36,525 nucleotides of DNA from Oscillospiraceae bacterium (GCA_015064255.1 SVSP01000027.1:1-36525), one strand, 5' to 3'; numbered from the stretch's first letter, positions 1-8,626 are shown. The notes: generated by a model from the letters alone, not told the origin. Translations and numbers: made by a program.

Positions 1-1
1 C

Positions 2-823
2 AGAGATATGGGATATTCTGTTGCGGTTATCGCAGACTCGACATCCCGTTGGGCAGAAGCACTTCGTGAAATGTCCGGACGTCTTGAAGAAATGCCCGGC
101 GAAGAAGGCTATCCCGCATATCTTACCTCCCGTCTTGCACAGTTCTACGAAAGAGCCGGCGAGGTCGTTTGCATAGGCAGCGACAGAAGAGTCGGCGCTG
201 TATCGGCTATCGGTGCGGTATCCCCTCCCGGCGGTGACCTTTCCGAGCCTGTTGCTCAGGCAACACTGCGTATAGTAAAGGTATTCTGGGGTCTTGATGC
301 TTCACTTGCTTACAGACGTCACTTCCCTGCTATCAACTGGCTGAACTCTTATTCACTCTACCGTGACAGATTTGTTCAGTGGTTCAGAGATAACATTTCT
401 CCCGAATGGAACGATAACACAGCTAAATTTATGAAGATACTTCAGGAAGAAAGCGAGCTTGACGAGATCGTAAAGCTTGTCGGTATGGATGCACTTTCGG
501 CAAACGACAGACTTACTCTTGAAATTGCGCGTGCTATCCGTGAAGACTATCTGCAGCAGAATGCTTTTGAAGATATAGACTCCTACACTCCTCTTAAAAA
601 GCAGGACAAGATGATGAAGCTTATCCTCTATTTTCACGAGAAAGCTTCCGAAGCTCTTTCAAAGGGTGCTGACATAGAAGATATTGCAGCTCTCGCAGTA
701 AGAGAACAGATCGGCCGTGCAAAGAATATTGACAACGACTGCTACGAAGAACAGTTCGCCGCAATTATGAAGGAAATCGACAAGCAGATCGAAGATACTG
801 TCGCAAAAGCATCGCAGATATAA
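2..823 (+). CDS. ntpA: V-type ATP synthase subunit A, C-terminal part (5' end outside window)
   Basis: This is the catalytic A subunit of a V-type (A/V) ATPase, which hydrolyses or makes ATP in the cytoplasmic V1 head. The reading frame is open to the window edge, so only about the last 273 residues are here and the Walker A region lies upstream. The visible part begins [20 protein letters not shown], followed by [16 protein letters not shown] and the FYERAG segment, all hallmarks of A subunits. The C-terminal helical domain follows. The first ATG in the window (position 8) is internal, not a start. The B subunit follows 48 bases later and D after that, so this is the tail of a V-ATPase operon whose other subunits should lie upstream. 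Ion specificity (H+ or Na+) cannot be judged from this part. Confidence 0.96.
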   Translation, partial: RDMGYSVAVIADSTSRWAEALREMSGRLEEMPGEEGYPAYLTSRLAQFYERAGEVVCIGSDRRVGAVSAIGAVSPPGGDLSEPVAQATLRIVKVFWGLDASLAYRRHFPAINWLNSYSLYRDRFVQWFRDNISPEWNDNTAKFMKILQEESELDEIVKLVGMDALSANDRLTLEIARAIREDYLQQNAFEDIDSYTPLKKQDKMMKLILYFHEKASEALSKGADIEDIAALAVREQIGRAKNIDNDCYEEQFAAIMKEIDKQIEDTVAKASQI

Positions 824-871
824 AGCTCACCCATACACAAAATACAATTATAAAGTTAATATGGAGAACAT

Positions 872-2242
872 ATGATACGAGAATACAGAACAATAGAAGA
901 AGTCGCCGGACCTCTGATGCTTATTAAGCAGATCGAAGGCGTAAAATATGATGAGCTCGGCGAGATCGAGCTTGAAAACGGCGAAATACGCCGTTGCAGA
1001 GTTCTTGAAGTAAATGGCTCCAACGTACTCGTTCAGCTTTTTGACAATGCTGCAGGACTCAATCTTTCCACAAGCAAGGTGCGTTTCTCGGGACACGGAG
1101 TTCAGCTCCCCGTTTCGCAGGATATGCTCGGAAGAGTATTTAACGGTATGGGCGAACCTATTGACGACGGTCCTCGCATTATTCCCGAAAAGACTCTCGA
1201 CATAAACGGTACACCTATAAACCCCGCCGCACGCATGTATCCCGATGAATTTATTCAGACGGGTATATCTACTATCGACGGACTTAATACCCTCGTCCGC
1301 GGACAGAAGCTCCCGATATTCTCGGGCTCGGGTCTGCCTCACGCAAATCTCGCCGCGCAGATAGCCCGTCAGGCTAAGGTTCGCGGAAAGGACGAAAAGT
1401 TTGCGGTTGTATTTGCCGCTATCGGTATCACCTTTGAAGAAGCCGATTTCTTTATTTCCGACTTCAAAAAGACAGGCGCTATCGACAGAACAGTACTTTT
1501 CATCAATCTTGCAAGTGACTCGGCAATTGAAAGAATCACAACACCCCGTATGGCACTCACAGCCGCAGAGCATCTCGCTTTTGACTGTGATATGCACGTG
1601 CTTGTAATTCTTACTGACATTACAAACTACGCAGAAGCACTCCGTGAGGTTTCTGCGGCACGTAAAGAAGTTCCCGGACGCCGCGGATATCCCGGTTACC
1701 TTTATACCGACCTTGCGACTATGTACGAGCGCGCGGGACGCAAGAAGGGCAGCAGCGGAAGTATCACTATGATACCGATCCTTACAATGCCCGAAGACGA
1801 CAAAACTCACCCTATTCCCGACCTTACAGGATATATCACAGAAGGTCAGATAATCCTTTCGCGCGACCTCTACAGAAAAGGTTTTCTCCCGCCCGTTGAC
1901 GTTCTTCCTTCTCTTTCCCGTCTTAAAGACAAGGGTATAGGAAAAGGCAAGACTCGCGCAGACCACGCAAACGTTATGAACCAGCTTTTCTCCAACTATG
2001 CGCGCGGAAAAGAAGCAAAGGAGCTTATGGTCGTTCTCGGTGAAGCGGCGCTTTCGCCTATGGACAGACTTTACGCCAAGTTTGCCGACGAATTTGAAGC
2101 AAATTATATAAATCAGAGCTTCTATGAAAACAGAAGCATCGAAGAAACACTTGAGATAGGTTGGAAGCTTCTCTCTATCTTGCCGAAGAGTGAGCTTAAG
2201 AGAATCAAGCCCGAATTTATCGAACAGTATTATCAAGGTTAA
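872..2242 (+). CDS. ntpB: V-type ATP synthase subunit B
   Basis: This is the non-catalytic nucleotide-site subunit of the V1 head, 456 residues, the usual family length. The N-terminal beta-barrel starts [17 protein letters not shown]. The P-loop equivalent is the degenerate SGSGLPH that marks B rather than A subunits, and the [21 protein letters not shown] segment lies at the subunit interface. The ATG at 872 has GGAGA at 863-867 four bases upstream. The gene sits between the A and D subunit genes and is surely cotranscribed with them. A long antisense frame over the same region is a shadow of this gene. Nothing looks damaged. Confidence 0.97.
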   Translation: MIREYRTIEEVAGPLMLIKQIEGVKYDELGEIELENGEIRRCRVLEVNGSNVLVQLFDNAAGLNLSTSKVRFSGHGVQLPVSQDMLGRVFNGMGEPIDDGPRIIPEKTLDINGTPINPAARMYPDEFIQTGISTIDGLNTLVRGQKLPIFSGSGLPHANLAAQIARQAKVRGKDEKFAVVFAAIGITFEEADFFISDFKKTGAIDRTVLFINLASDSAIERITTPRMALTAAEHLAFDCDMHVLVILTDITNYAEALREVSAARKEVPGRRGYPGYLYTDLATMYERAGRKKGSSGSITMIPILTMPEDDKTHPIPDLTGYITEGQIILSRDLYRKGFLPPVDVLPSLSRLKDKGIGKGKTRADHANVMNQLFSNYARGKEAKELMVVLGEAALSPMDRLYAKFADEFEANYINQSFYENRSIEETLEIGWKLLSILPKSELKRIKPEFIEQYYQG

Positions 2243-2277
2243 ATACCGCAATAAAAAAGAAACCGAGGAAAAAGCCT

Positions 2278-2949
2278 ATGGCTGAAATTCGTGTAAATCC
2301 TACACGTATGGAAATGAAGCGCATAAATGCGAGACTTTCTACCGCAAGACGCGGTCACAAGCTTCTCAAAGACAAACAGGATGAGCTTATGAAGCTCTTC
2401 CTTGAGGTCGTGCGCCAGAACAAAGCTCTGCGTGAGGATATTGAAAAAAGAATAATGACCGTCCATAACAGCTTCACACTCGCCTCTGCGGTATCGTCGC
2501 CTAAAATGCTTGAGGAAGCTCTTATGGTTCCGAAAAGCGAATGTACGCTTGACGTTCAGTACAAAAATATGATGAGTGTAAACGTTCCCGTTTACAAGTT
2601 TGACATCACAGACAGCGCAGGCGGCGGATACAACTACGGCTTCGCGTTTACTCCGGGAGAGCTTGACGAAGCTGTCGGAGAGCTTACCGCACTTCTTCCC
2701 GATATGATAAAGCTTGCAGAAACCGAAAAAACTGCACAGATGCTTGCCGAAGAGATCGAAAAAACCCGTCGACGTGTCAATGCGCTTGAATATATTATGA
2801 TACCGCAGTACGAGAAGACCATCAAAACGATAAAAATGAAGCTTGACGAAGTTGAAAGAGGCAACACAACACGCCTTATGAAGGTAAAAGACCTTATGCT
2901 TGAAGCACAGATCAAGCAAAAACGCAAAAACGACCAACTTGACGATTAA
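2278..2949 (+). CDS. ntpD: V-type ATP synthase subunit D
   Basis: This is the central rotor stalk subunit D of the V-ATPase, 223 residues, which couples the A3B3 head to the membrane ring. The N-terminal RVNPTRMEMKRINARLSTAR followed by GHKLLKDKQDEL is the family signature. Both ends are predicted as long helices that form the antiparallel coiled coil of the shaft, with the conserved RVNALEYIMIP segment near residue 165. GAGGA at 2265-2269 precedes the ATG. It lies 35 bases after subunit B and is followed at once by a terminator-like hairpin, so it is the last gene of the operon. Confidence 0.96.
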   Translation: MAEIRVNPTRMEMKRINARLSTARRGHKLLKDKQDELMKLFLEVVRQNKALREDIEKRIMTVHNSFTLASAVSSPKMLEEALMVPKSECTLDVQYKNMMSVNVPVYKFDITDSAGGGYNYGFAFTPGELDEAVGELTALLPDMIKLAETEKTAQMLAEEIEKTRRRVNALEYIMIPQYEKTIKTIKMKLDEVERGNTTRLMKVKDLMLEAQIKQKRKNDQLDD

Positions 2950-2961
2950 ATCTGAAACCAC

Positions 2962-2991
2962 GCCCTCTGCACAAAACAAAGTGCAGAGGGC
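2962..2991 (+). terminator. Hairpin terminator closing the V-ATPase operon
   Basis: A perfect 11-bp stem, GCCCTCTGCAC with GTGCAGAGGGC, encloses an 8-base loop and starts 13 bases after the ntpD stop. The U-rich stretch (TTTTA near 3000) is weak and displaced by about 8 bases, so termination may be partial. Confidence 0.65.
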
Positions 2992-3105
2992 AGACGGCGT
3001 TTTAGCTTAAATTTTCACTTATACAAGAATACGGACAAACTCTGTAAAATATACTTTATTACAGTAATTTTAACAGATTAATTTATTTTGCGGAGGTTTA
3101 CCAAA

Positions 3106-3576
3106 ATGTTCGTCTATTCTTTCAGAGCATCAAGCCTGAAGGCTTTTGCTACCATCAGTCTTGCACTTGCAATTCTCGTTACACTTATTCTTACCGTGCC
3201 GTCATACGGTGCTATCGAAACGGATGCCGACGTAATATCATACGCAGGTGTCAAAAATTCACAGGATGCCGCGAATTTTTTGAAGCAGTTCGGTTGGAGC
3301 GTTTCGGGAGACCCTGTTGAAACGGTGGAGATAAAAGTCCCTTCCGAGTTCGACAGCGTATTCACAGAATATAATGAGATTCAGAAGTACCAAGGGCTCG
3401 ACCTTGGAAAATACCGTCGCAAGAACGTGACGCGCTACACCTTTGAAATAACAAATTATCCCGATGCTACGGGAACAGTCCTCGCAAGCGTTATCGTTTA
3501 CAAGGGTAACGTTATCGCAGGAGATCTCTGTCAAAGCGGTGCAAACGGCTTTGTAGTCGGCTTTGACGGAAAATAA
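3106..3576 (+). CDS. Secreted or membrane-anchored DUF4830-like protein
   Basis: A protein of 156 residues with a basic N-terminus, a hydrophobic stretch (ATISLALAILVTLILTV, about residues 16-32) and a possible cleavage after SYG-A, so it is exported or anchored by one helix. The rest resembles the DUF4830 family of Clostridia: a DAANFLKQFGWSV segment, VKVPSEFD-like and YNEIQKYQGLDLGKY motifs, then an RYTFEITNYP strand and a C-terminal GDLCQ region. Its function is unknown. I place the start at ATG 3106 because GGAGG at 3092-3096 lies nine bases upstream. The in-frame TTG at 3088 would lie before that site. The gene stands alone between the V-ATPase and the methyltransferase pair. The family match is from memory of its motifs and is moderately secure. 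Confidence 0.8.
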   Translation: MFVYSFRASSLKAFATISLALAILVTLILTVPSYGAIETDADVISYAGVKNSQDAANFLKQFGWSVSGDPVETVEIKVPSEFDSVFTEYNEIQKYQGLDLGKYRRKNVTRYTFEITNYPDATGTVLASVIVYKGNVIAGDLCQSGANGFVVGFDGK

Positions 3577-3628
3577 ACACAAAAATTCGTTTGAAAATTC
3601 GTTTAAAAGAAAGGAAAGAAAAGAAAAA

Positions 3629-4789
3629 ATGGAGCTTACCTACGTTGCGACCTGTCTTTTCGGACTTGAAAAATTTTTAGGAGAAGAAATCGACGCCCTC
3701 GGATATAAGCGCATATCAACTATCGACGGCCGCGTAACCTTTACGGGAGATATTTCTGCCATCGCGCGCTGTAACATCGGTATGCGCTTTGCCGAGAGGC
3801 TTTACATAAAGCTCGGAGAATTTACCGCAGATTCATTTGACTCTCTTTTTGAGGGTACAAAGGCACTTCCTTGGGAAGATTATATCGGAATAAACGATGC
3901 TTTTCCCGTTTCGGGACACTCTGTAAAGAGCAAGCTTTTCAGTATTCCCGACTGTCAGTCTATCGTGAAAAAGGCTATCGTTGAACGCCTTAAATCGAAA
4001 TATCATATCTCATTTTTTGAGGAAAACCAAACTCTTTATAAGGTGGAATTTTTTATTCTGAATGACAGCGCAAGTCTTATGATAGACACATCGGGCGTTG
4101 CCCTTCACAAGAGAGGATACCGCCCCGCATCAAACGTCGCGCCCCTTCGTGAAACTCTCGCGGCGGCTCTTGTCAAAATAGCACGCCCGCGCGATGACGT
4201 TCTCTTTTGGGATCCTATGTGCGGCTCGGGTACTATCGCTATCGAAGCGGCTCTTATGCAGACAAACTGTGCGCCCGGTGTGAACCGTCACTTCGATTCC
4301 GAAAAATTCCCTCAAATCGACTCTTCCGTTTGGGAAAGAGCGCGCGAAGAAGCGCGAGATAACGTGATCAGAGATTCGCAGTTTGAGGTTTACGCTTCTG
4401 ATATCGATATGAACTGTGTTGAGCTTACCCGCGACAACATTCGCCGTGCAGGTGTTGGCGGCACGGTCAAAGCATTCCAGCGCAACGCGCTCGAAATAAA
4501 AACGGGCGGCAGAAGAGGCACGGTCGTATGCAATCCGCCTTACGGTGAACGTCTTTTCTCTATGGAACAGGCAGAAGAGCTTTACAGGAATATGGGACGG
4601 GCATTCTCCTCGCTTGACAACTGGCAGATCTACGTACTCACATCTCACGAAGGCTTTGAAAGACTTTACGGCAGACGTGCTGACAAGGTGCGCAAGCTCT
4701 ACAACGGTATGATAAAGTGTAACTTCTATCAGTTTTTCAAAAAGCAGGATGACTTTTCACCCAAACACAAAGGAAATTACAAGAAATGA
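3629..4789 (+). CDS. THUMP-domain class I SAM-dependent RNA methyltransferase (RlmL/YpsC type)
   Basis: A predicted guanine-N2 RNA methyltransferase of 386 residues. The N-terminal ferredoxin-like and THUMP regions (about 1-160) begin MELTYVATCLFGLEKFLGEE. The Rossmann-fold domain carries the SAM motif DPMCGSGTIAIEAAL at about residue 195 and the catalytic NPPYGERL motif at about residue 302. Length and order match B. subtilis YpsC and the N-terminal half of E. coli RlmL, which modify 23S rRNA; tRNA substrates are possible for relatives. The ATG at 3629 is preferred over an in-frame ATG at 3563, which would overlap the previous gene and has no better binding site; AAAGGAAAG lies upstream of 3629. 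The stop overlaps the next start as ATGA, so translation of the two methyltransferases is probably coupled. Confidence 0.92.
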   Translation: MELTYVATCLFGLEKFLGEEIDALGYKRISTIDGRVTFTGDISAIARCNIGMRFAERLYIKLGEFTADSFDSLFEGTKALPWEDYIGINDAFPVSGHSVKSKLFSIPDCQSIVKKAIVERLKSKYHISFFEENQTLYKVEFFILNDSASLMIDTSGVALHKRGYRPASNVAPLRETLAAALVKIARPRDDVLFWDPMCGSGTIAIEAALMQTNCAPGVNRHFDSEKFPQIDSSVWERAREEARDNVIRDSQFEVYASDIDMNCVELTRDNIRRAGVGGTVKAFQRNALEIKTGGRRGTVVCNPPYGERLFSMEQAEELYRNMGRAFSSLDNWQIYVLTSHEGFERLYGRRADKVRKLYNGMIKCNFYQFFKKQDDFSPKHKGNYKK

Positions 4790-6111
4790 AGAAAAACGAG
4801 CTATATATAACGGAAATAAGCGATATGAACAACCTCGGTGCGGGAATATGCAAAATTGACGGCAAGGTCGTTTTCGTGCGCGGCGGTGTCACGGGGGACA
4901 AGCTTGAGATTGGTATAATCAAAGATCTTTCCGATTACGCCGTTGCCAGAGTAAACAAAATTATCGAGCCGTCACCTATGCGCACCGAGAACACCTGTCC
5001 TTCCTTCAAGCGTTGCGGCGGATGTGCTTTTCGCCACGTAAAGTATGACAGTGAAAAGCTCTTCAAGAAAAATTACGTTGAAAACGCATTCAAAAAGGTC
5101 GGTCTTTCGGTAAATATCGAGAAAGTAATCTCAACAGGCTGTCCCGACAGATACCGCAACAAGGTACAGTACCCTGTCGGAGAAAATTGGAAGATCGGAT
5201 TTTTTGCCGAGCACAGCCACGATATAGTCGAGGTTTCCGACTGTCACGCTCAGGACGAGAGCTTTAAAGAAATACTTGACGAGATAGTGCGCTTCGGCAA
5301 AGAGAAAAAAATTCCGCCCTATGATTTTGAAAGCGGAAAAGGACTTGTCCGTCACATTTATCTGCGAAAAGGCCGCGGAAGCGGAGATATTATGGTATGT
5401 CTTGTCGTAAACGGCAAAACGATGCGCGAAGCTCCCGAGCTTGCCAAAATTCTCGTGTCGCGCTTCCCGTTTGTCAAGTCTGTCATACTGAACATCAACG
5501 AAAAGCGCACGAACGTCATTCTCGGTGACAAAAATGTAACAGTTTACGGAAGCGACACTATTGAGGACGTTTTCTGCGGACTTAAAGTTAAAATATCACC
5601 AAAGTCATTCTATCAGGTCAACCGCGAATGTGCCGAGCTTATCTGCAAAAAGGCAGCCGAGCTTGCAGACCTTAAACCCGGCGAAAAGCTTGTCGACCTT
5701 TTCTGCGGAATAGGGACTATCGGACTTTCGATGATAAAGGATTTTCCCGAATCGAGCCTTGTCGGCGTTGAAATAATTCCCGATGCGGTAGAAAACGCCA
5801 AGGAAAACGCGGCGCTGAACAATATGAAGAACACGAAGTTCATTTGCGGAGATGCAAACTCACCCGAAATATCCGAAGCCGACGTTATCGTAGTCGATCC
5901 GCCCCGCAAGGGCTGTGCGAGTGAGCTTATAAAGCGCATCGCAGAGATATCGCCGTCGAGAGTAATCTACGTTTCGTGTAATCCCGATACACTCGCGCGC
6001 GATTGCAAGCTTTTCGATGCCGAGGGCTACAAGGTAACGAGGGCTTTTGCGGCTGATATGTTTTCTCGCACGGGGCATATTGAGAGTGTCGTTTGTCTGA
6101 CGCGGAAATAA
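4786..6111 (+). CDS. rlmD: 23S rRNA (uracil-5-)-methyltransferase, RlmD/RlmCD family
   Basis: A 441-residue RNA m5U methyltransferase. The N-terminal TRAM-type OB fold (about 1-60) is followed by the [4Fe-4S] cysteines C71, C77, C80 and C153 in the expected C-x5-C-x2-C plus distant C pattern. The catalytic half has FYQVN, the SAM motif DLFCGIGTIGLS, VDPPRKG and the nucleophile C398 in YVSCNPDTLARD. The protein ends in the conserved RTGHIESVVCLTRK. In Gram-positives one such enzyme (RlmCD) can modify both U747 and U1939; which applies here is not visible. It overlaps the previous gene by four bases. A second, diverged copy of its last 18 or so codons lies at 6918-6995, discussed as an integration scar. 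Confidence 0.94.
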   Translation: MKKNELYITEISDMNNLGAGICKIDGKVVFVRGGVTGDKLEIGIIKDLSDYAVARVNKIIEPSPMRTENTCPSFKRCGGCAFRHVKYDSEKLFKKNYVENAFKKVGLSVNIEKVISTGCPDRYRNKVQYPVGENWKIGFFAEHSHDIVEVSDCHAQDESFKEILDEIVRFGKEKKIPPYDFESGKGLVRHIYLRKGRGSGDIMVCLVVNGKTMREAPELAKILVSRFPFVKSVILNINEKRTNVILGDKNVTVYGSDTIEDVFCGLKVKISPKSFYQVNRECAELICKKAAELADLKPGEKLVDLFCGIGTIGLSMIKDFPESSLVGVEIIPDAVENAKENAALNNMKNTKFICGDANSPEISEADVIVVDPPRKGCASELIKRIAEISPSRVIYVSCNPDTLARDCKLFDAEGYKVTRAFAADMFSRTGHIESVVCLTRK

Positions 6112-6122
6112 CCGCAAAACCC

Positions 6123-6195
6123 GTAGGGGCTGGCGCCCACGACAGCCCGTAATGAGCATTTAAGGGGACGGGACGTCGAAGGCGCCGTCCCCTAC
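6123..6195. repeat. Head-to-head pair of GTAGGGG palindromic repeats
   Basis: Two copies of one repeat face each other. The left copy (6123-6149) starts GTAGGGGCTGGCGCC and ends CCCG. The right copy (6164-6195), read on the reverse strand, starts GTAGGGGACGGCGCC. They share GTAGGGG, GGCGCC, CGAC and CCCG at matching positions. The outer ends GTAGGGG and CCCCTAC make the whole unit an imperfect palindrome of about 73 bp. It starts 11 bases after the rlmD stop. It resembles REP-like intergenic repeats; there is no U-run, so it is not an ordinary terminator. Confidence 0.75.
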
Positions 6196-6318
6196 CAAAA
6201 ACGGTGTTCAAAATCAAAAAATGCCCCAATTTTGCGTTGGGACAAATGTTACTTTTGAGCAAGACTCGAAAATGCATTTTACAGCAGTACGGTATAACAT
6301 ATCGAAAGGAGCAAAGTA

Positions 6319-6912
6319 GTGAAAGACAACGAAAAACTGTATAAAGTGTATCATCGAAATTACAAAAGTATCGAAGAATTATACGATGATTTAAGCGATG
6401 TAGTTATAAATATAGGTTTTGAAAACAATAAAATCATTATTCATTACAATTCCGATATACTTGGAATCGAACCATGCCGATGGGGTTACTATACATATCT
6501 GAATGGAAAAAAAGAAGGCTACGAGTGGGAAGATCAGGATATATATTTTTATGCACTGGAGTTTGTTCACGAGCAGCGCAAAGACTTAACCGTGTTTGAA
6601 ATGAATGATACAAGCATTGTTCATATCACCGATGACGGTATTACTTATTTCGACGAATTTGGTAGAAATCATTTCATTAGTTTCGCGGACTGCTCAATAA
6701 ACGGTCCAACTGCATCTTGCGTAGCCGAACGAGATGCTACAAAATGGTATTTTAAATTTTATTCATCAAGCATTTCTATTAAGTTTATGTTCAGAAGCCT
6801 TTTTGTTTTCAAAAACAAAAAGAGTGTCTTGCTTGGCGGAAGATTGAAGCGATTCAAAACCTTGCAAAAATTGATTACAGATAGTGGATATACTACTTAC
6901 GATTTGTCGTGA
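6319..6912 (+). CDS. Hypothetical protein, AT-rich orphan
   Basis: I do not recognise this 197-residue protein. It starts with GTG at 6319, supported by AAAGGAG at 6305-6311 seven bases upstream. No signal peptide or clear membrane helix is visible. It is rich in Tyr, Phe, Asp and Ile, with a beta-rich middle (HITDDGITYFDEFGRNHFISF) and a basic C-terminal part (GGRLKRFKTLQKLI). Base composition is clearly more AT-rich than the flanking rlmD and methyltransferase genes, which suggests a different origin. It sits between the end of rlmD and a displaced second rlmD 3' end, so it may be the only surviving cargo of an integrated element. Confidence 0.75.
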   Translation: MKDNEKLYKVYHRNYKSIEELYDDLSDVVINIGFENNKIIIHYNSDILGIEPCRWGYYTYLNGKKEGYEWEDQDIYFYALEFVHEQRKDLTVFEMNDTSIVHITDDGITYFDEFGRNHFISFADCSINGPTASCVAERDATKWYFKFYSSSISIKFMFRSLFVFKNKKSVLLGGRLKRFKTLQKLITDSGYTTYDLS

Positions 6913-6917
6913 TTTGA

Positions 6918-6995
6918 GGAGTTTTTAGTCTTATGACCCATGTCGAGTCCGTCGTGTGTCTCAAACGACGACTCAACGTCGATATGCGCCGCTAA
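6918..6995 (+). pseudogene. Displaced remnant of an rlmD 3' end
   Basis: Read in the frame of 6933, this stretch gives GVFSLMTHVESVVCLKRR followed by a short tail and a stop at 6993-6995. The end of the intact rlmD is DMFSRTGHIESVVCLTRK; ten of 18 positions are identical and several more are similar. The codons differ at many synonymous sites (for example CATATTGAG against CATGTCGAG), so it is not a recent copy. An in-frame stop at 6915 ends the match upstream. It is most simply explained as the old 3' end of the gene pushed aside by an element that brought its own end. It could also encode a chance 20-residue peptide. Confidence 0.65.
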
Positions 6996-7074
6996 CGCGT
7001 CGCTCGGTATGCCGCTTGTTGCGGCTCGATATGTTCCCTACGGGAACTCGATATGTTTTGCCTAACGGCAAAAC
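6979..7074. repeat. Array of short hairpins spaced by TCGATATG
   Basis: The octamer TCGATATG occurs at 6979, 7004 (as TCGGTATG), 7026 and 7048, a spacing of 25, 22 and 22 bases. Each octamer is followed by a different small palindrome that begins with its last G: GCGCCGC/GCGTCGC (one mismatch, loop TAAC), GCCGC/GCGGC, GTTCCC/GGGAAC and GTTTTGCC/GGCAAAAC (loop TAAC). The stems differ in sequence while the spacer is kept. The array lies just before the start of the gene at 7105. Confidence 0.8.
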
Positions 7075-7104
7075 GAGATTTTACATCACACACAAGGTAA
7101 AACT

Positions 7105-7893
7105 ATGAACAACGTAAACAAAACACTATACATTCCTCTATACGGCAAGGCTTTTGTGAGCAAAAAAGGCATTATCCTGAGCGACCCAAAAGCCGAAGAG
7201 ATCTGGTCTGCCGAAGGTTTTAAATTAAAAGGCAAGTCAAGATCGAAATGGCTCGCATACTATATGGGAATGCGCTCCGCGGTATTTGACAGCTGGCTCA
7301 AGGAAAAAATCGGCGAAATGAACGATGCCGTGATACTTCATATCGGCTGCGGAATGGACTCAAGAATCCTGCGTATCGGCGAAACAGGGCACCTTTGCTA
7401 TGACATAGACTTTCCCGAGGTCATAGAAGAGCGCAAAAAATATTACGCCGAATCAGACAAATACCGTATGCTCGCAGTCGACGTAAGAAGTACCGATTTT
7501 ACTGAAAATATTCCAAAATGCGAAAGCGCAATAATCGTTATGGAAGGCGCGAGTATGTATCTCACAACCGAAGAATTAAAGAGCTTTTTCGAGAGTCTGA
7601 CAAGCTATTTTTCGCGTGTACACATTCTTATGGACTGCTATTCCCTTCTCGCAGCCAAAATGTCAAAATTCAAAAATCCGATAAACGACGTGGGTGTCTC
7701 CACGGTTTACGGACTCGACGATCCGCGTATCTTAGAAGAAAACACGGGCATTGTCTTTATAAAAGAGCACGAAATGACTCCCGAAAATTTGATAAACGAG
7801 CTAAGCGCAGTGGAAAAATCCATCTTCAAGAAGCTTTTTGCAGGTAAATTTTCCAAAAAGCTGTATAAGCTTTACGAATTTGAAAACAACTGA
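7105..7893 (+). CDS. Class I SAM-dependent methyltransferase, leucine carboxyl methyltransferase (LCM/PPM) family
   Basis: A 262-residue predicted O-methyltransferase. The SAM-binding segment VILHIGCGMDSRILRI (about residues 75-90) with the following CYDIDFPEVIEERKKYY is typical of the LCM family, as is VMEGASMYLTTEELKSFF. Bacterial members are often called O-methyltransferases of polyketide biosynthesis, but no such pathway is seen here, so the substrate is unknown. The ATG at 7105 has AAGG at 7094-7097. It is the first of a collinear series running to 13493, with 28 bases to the next gene. Confidence 0.85.
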   Translation: MNNVNKTLYIPLYGKAFVSKKGIILSDPKAEEIWSAEGFKLKGKSRSKWLAYYMGMRSAVFDSWLKEKIGEMNDAVILHIGCGMDSRILRIGETGHLCYDIDFPEVIEERKKYYAESDKYRMLAVDVRSTDFTENIPKCESAIIVMEGASMYLTTEELKSFFESLTSYFSRVHILMDCYSLLAAKMSKFKNPINDVGVSTVYGLDDPRILEENTGIVFIKEHEMTPENLINELSAVEKSIFKKLFAGKFSKKLYKLYEFENN

Positions 7894-7921
7894 AAATATT
7901 ACTATAAACAGAGGAAAAGAT

Positions 7922-8626
7922 ATGCTTTTATACATAATACGTCACGGCGATCCAAATTACAAGACAGATTCTCTCACCGAAAGAGGCAAGCTTCAGGCAG
8001 AAGCTGTCGGCAAAAGAATGTACGACTCCAAAATAGACCGAATATTTTCTTCTCCTATGGGCAGAGCGAGAGAGACCGCAGAGCCTGCCTGCCGTATGTT
8101 AGGTCTTGACTATACTATCGAAGAATGGACGCACGAAATACTCGACGAAAGACTCACACCCTATCCCGACGGTGTAAGAAAATCCATCTCCCTTCTCCCC
8201 AACACAGTGTTCAGAGAAAACGGAAATATTGACCTCCCTTACGAGCGCACGTTTGAATGTACGGGAATAAACACGTCCGATATGAAATCGGCGCTGGAAT
8301 ATATCGAGAAAAACGGCAAAGATTTTCTTGAACGTCTCGGATATCGCGAAGAAAACGGAGTTTACAGAATACTTCGTCCCAATGAAGAAAAGGTAGCTCT
8401 TTTCTGTCATTCCGCCTTTGCAAGAGCGTGGCTTTCCGTCCTTCTTCACATTCCCGTGCATATGATGTGGGCGTCATTCGTTTACACGCACACCGGAGTT
8501 ACCATACTTAACTTTAAAAATTACGACAGCGGCTTTACCGCACCGAGATGCCTTTGCTATTCCGATATGTCGCATCTTTATGCAGGCGGCCTTGATATGA
8601 TACACGACAGATCGGTAGAGGTATAA
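7922..8626 (+). CDS. Histidine phosphatase family protein
   Basis: A 234-residue member of the phosphoglycerate-mutase-like histidine phosphatases. The phospho-accepting RHG motif is at residues 7-9 (LLYIIRHGDPNY), followed by LTERGKLQA and the SSPMGRARETA segment. The second catalytic histidine is H163 in VALFCHSAFARAW. The substrate is unknown; relatives act on sugar phosphates, nucleotides or phosphoproteins. I start it at ATG 7922, because GAGG at 7911-7914 lies seven bases upstream; an in-frame ATG at 7838 would overlap the previous gene and add residues foreign to the family. It lies 20 bases before the next gene. Confidence 0.9.
   Translation: MLLYIIRHGDPNYKTDSLTERGKLQAEAVGKRMYDSKIDRIFSSPMGRARETAEPACRMLGLDYTIEEWTHEILDERLTPYPDGVRKSISLLPNTVFRENGNIDLPYERTFECTGINTSDMKSALEYIEKNGKDFLERLGYREENGVYRILRPNEEKVALFCHSAFARAWLSVLLHIPVHMMWASFVYTHTGVTILNFKNYDSGFTAPRCLCYSDMSHLYAGGLDMIHDRSVEV

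Noticed and set aside
848-2251. A 467-codon open frame antisense to the V-ATPase B gene
   Set aside because: It mirrors a conserved gene, is rich in Cys and Ser without any domain, and has no ribosome binding site. Codon bias of the sense gene explains the open frame.
3088-3105. TTG start extending the DUF4830-like protein by six residues
   Set aside because: The GGAGG site lies inside this extension and is well spaced to ATG 3106.
6123-6195. The repeat pair as rho-independent terminator of rlmD
   Set aside because: No U-run follows, and the two arms read better as two copies of one repeat than as a single stem.
6979-7074. The TCGATATG array as a CRISPR
   Set aside because: Repeat units of 8 bp with 14-17 bp palindromic spacers do not fit CRISPR dimensions and no cas gene is near.
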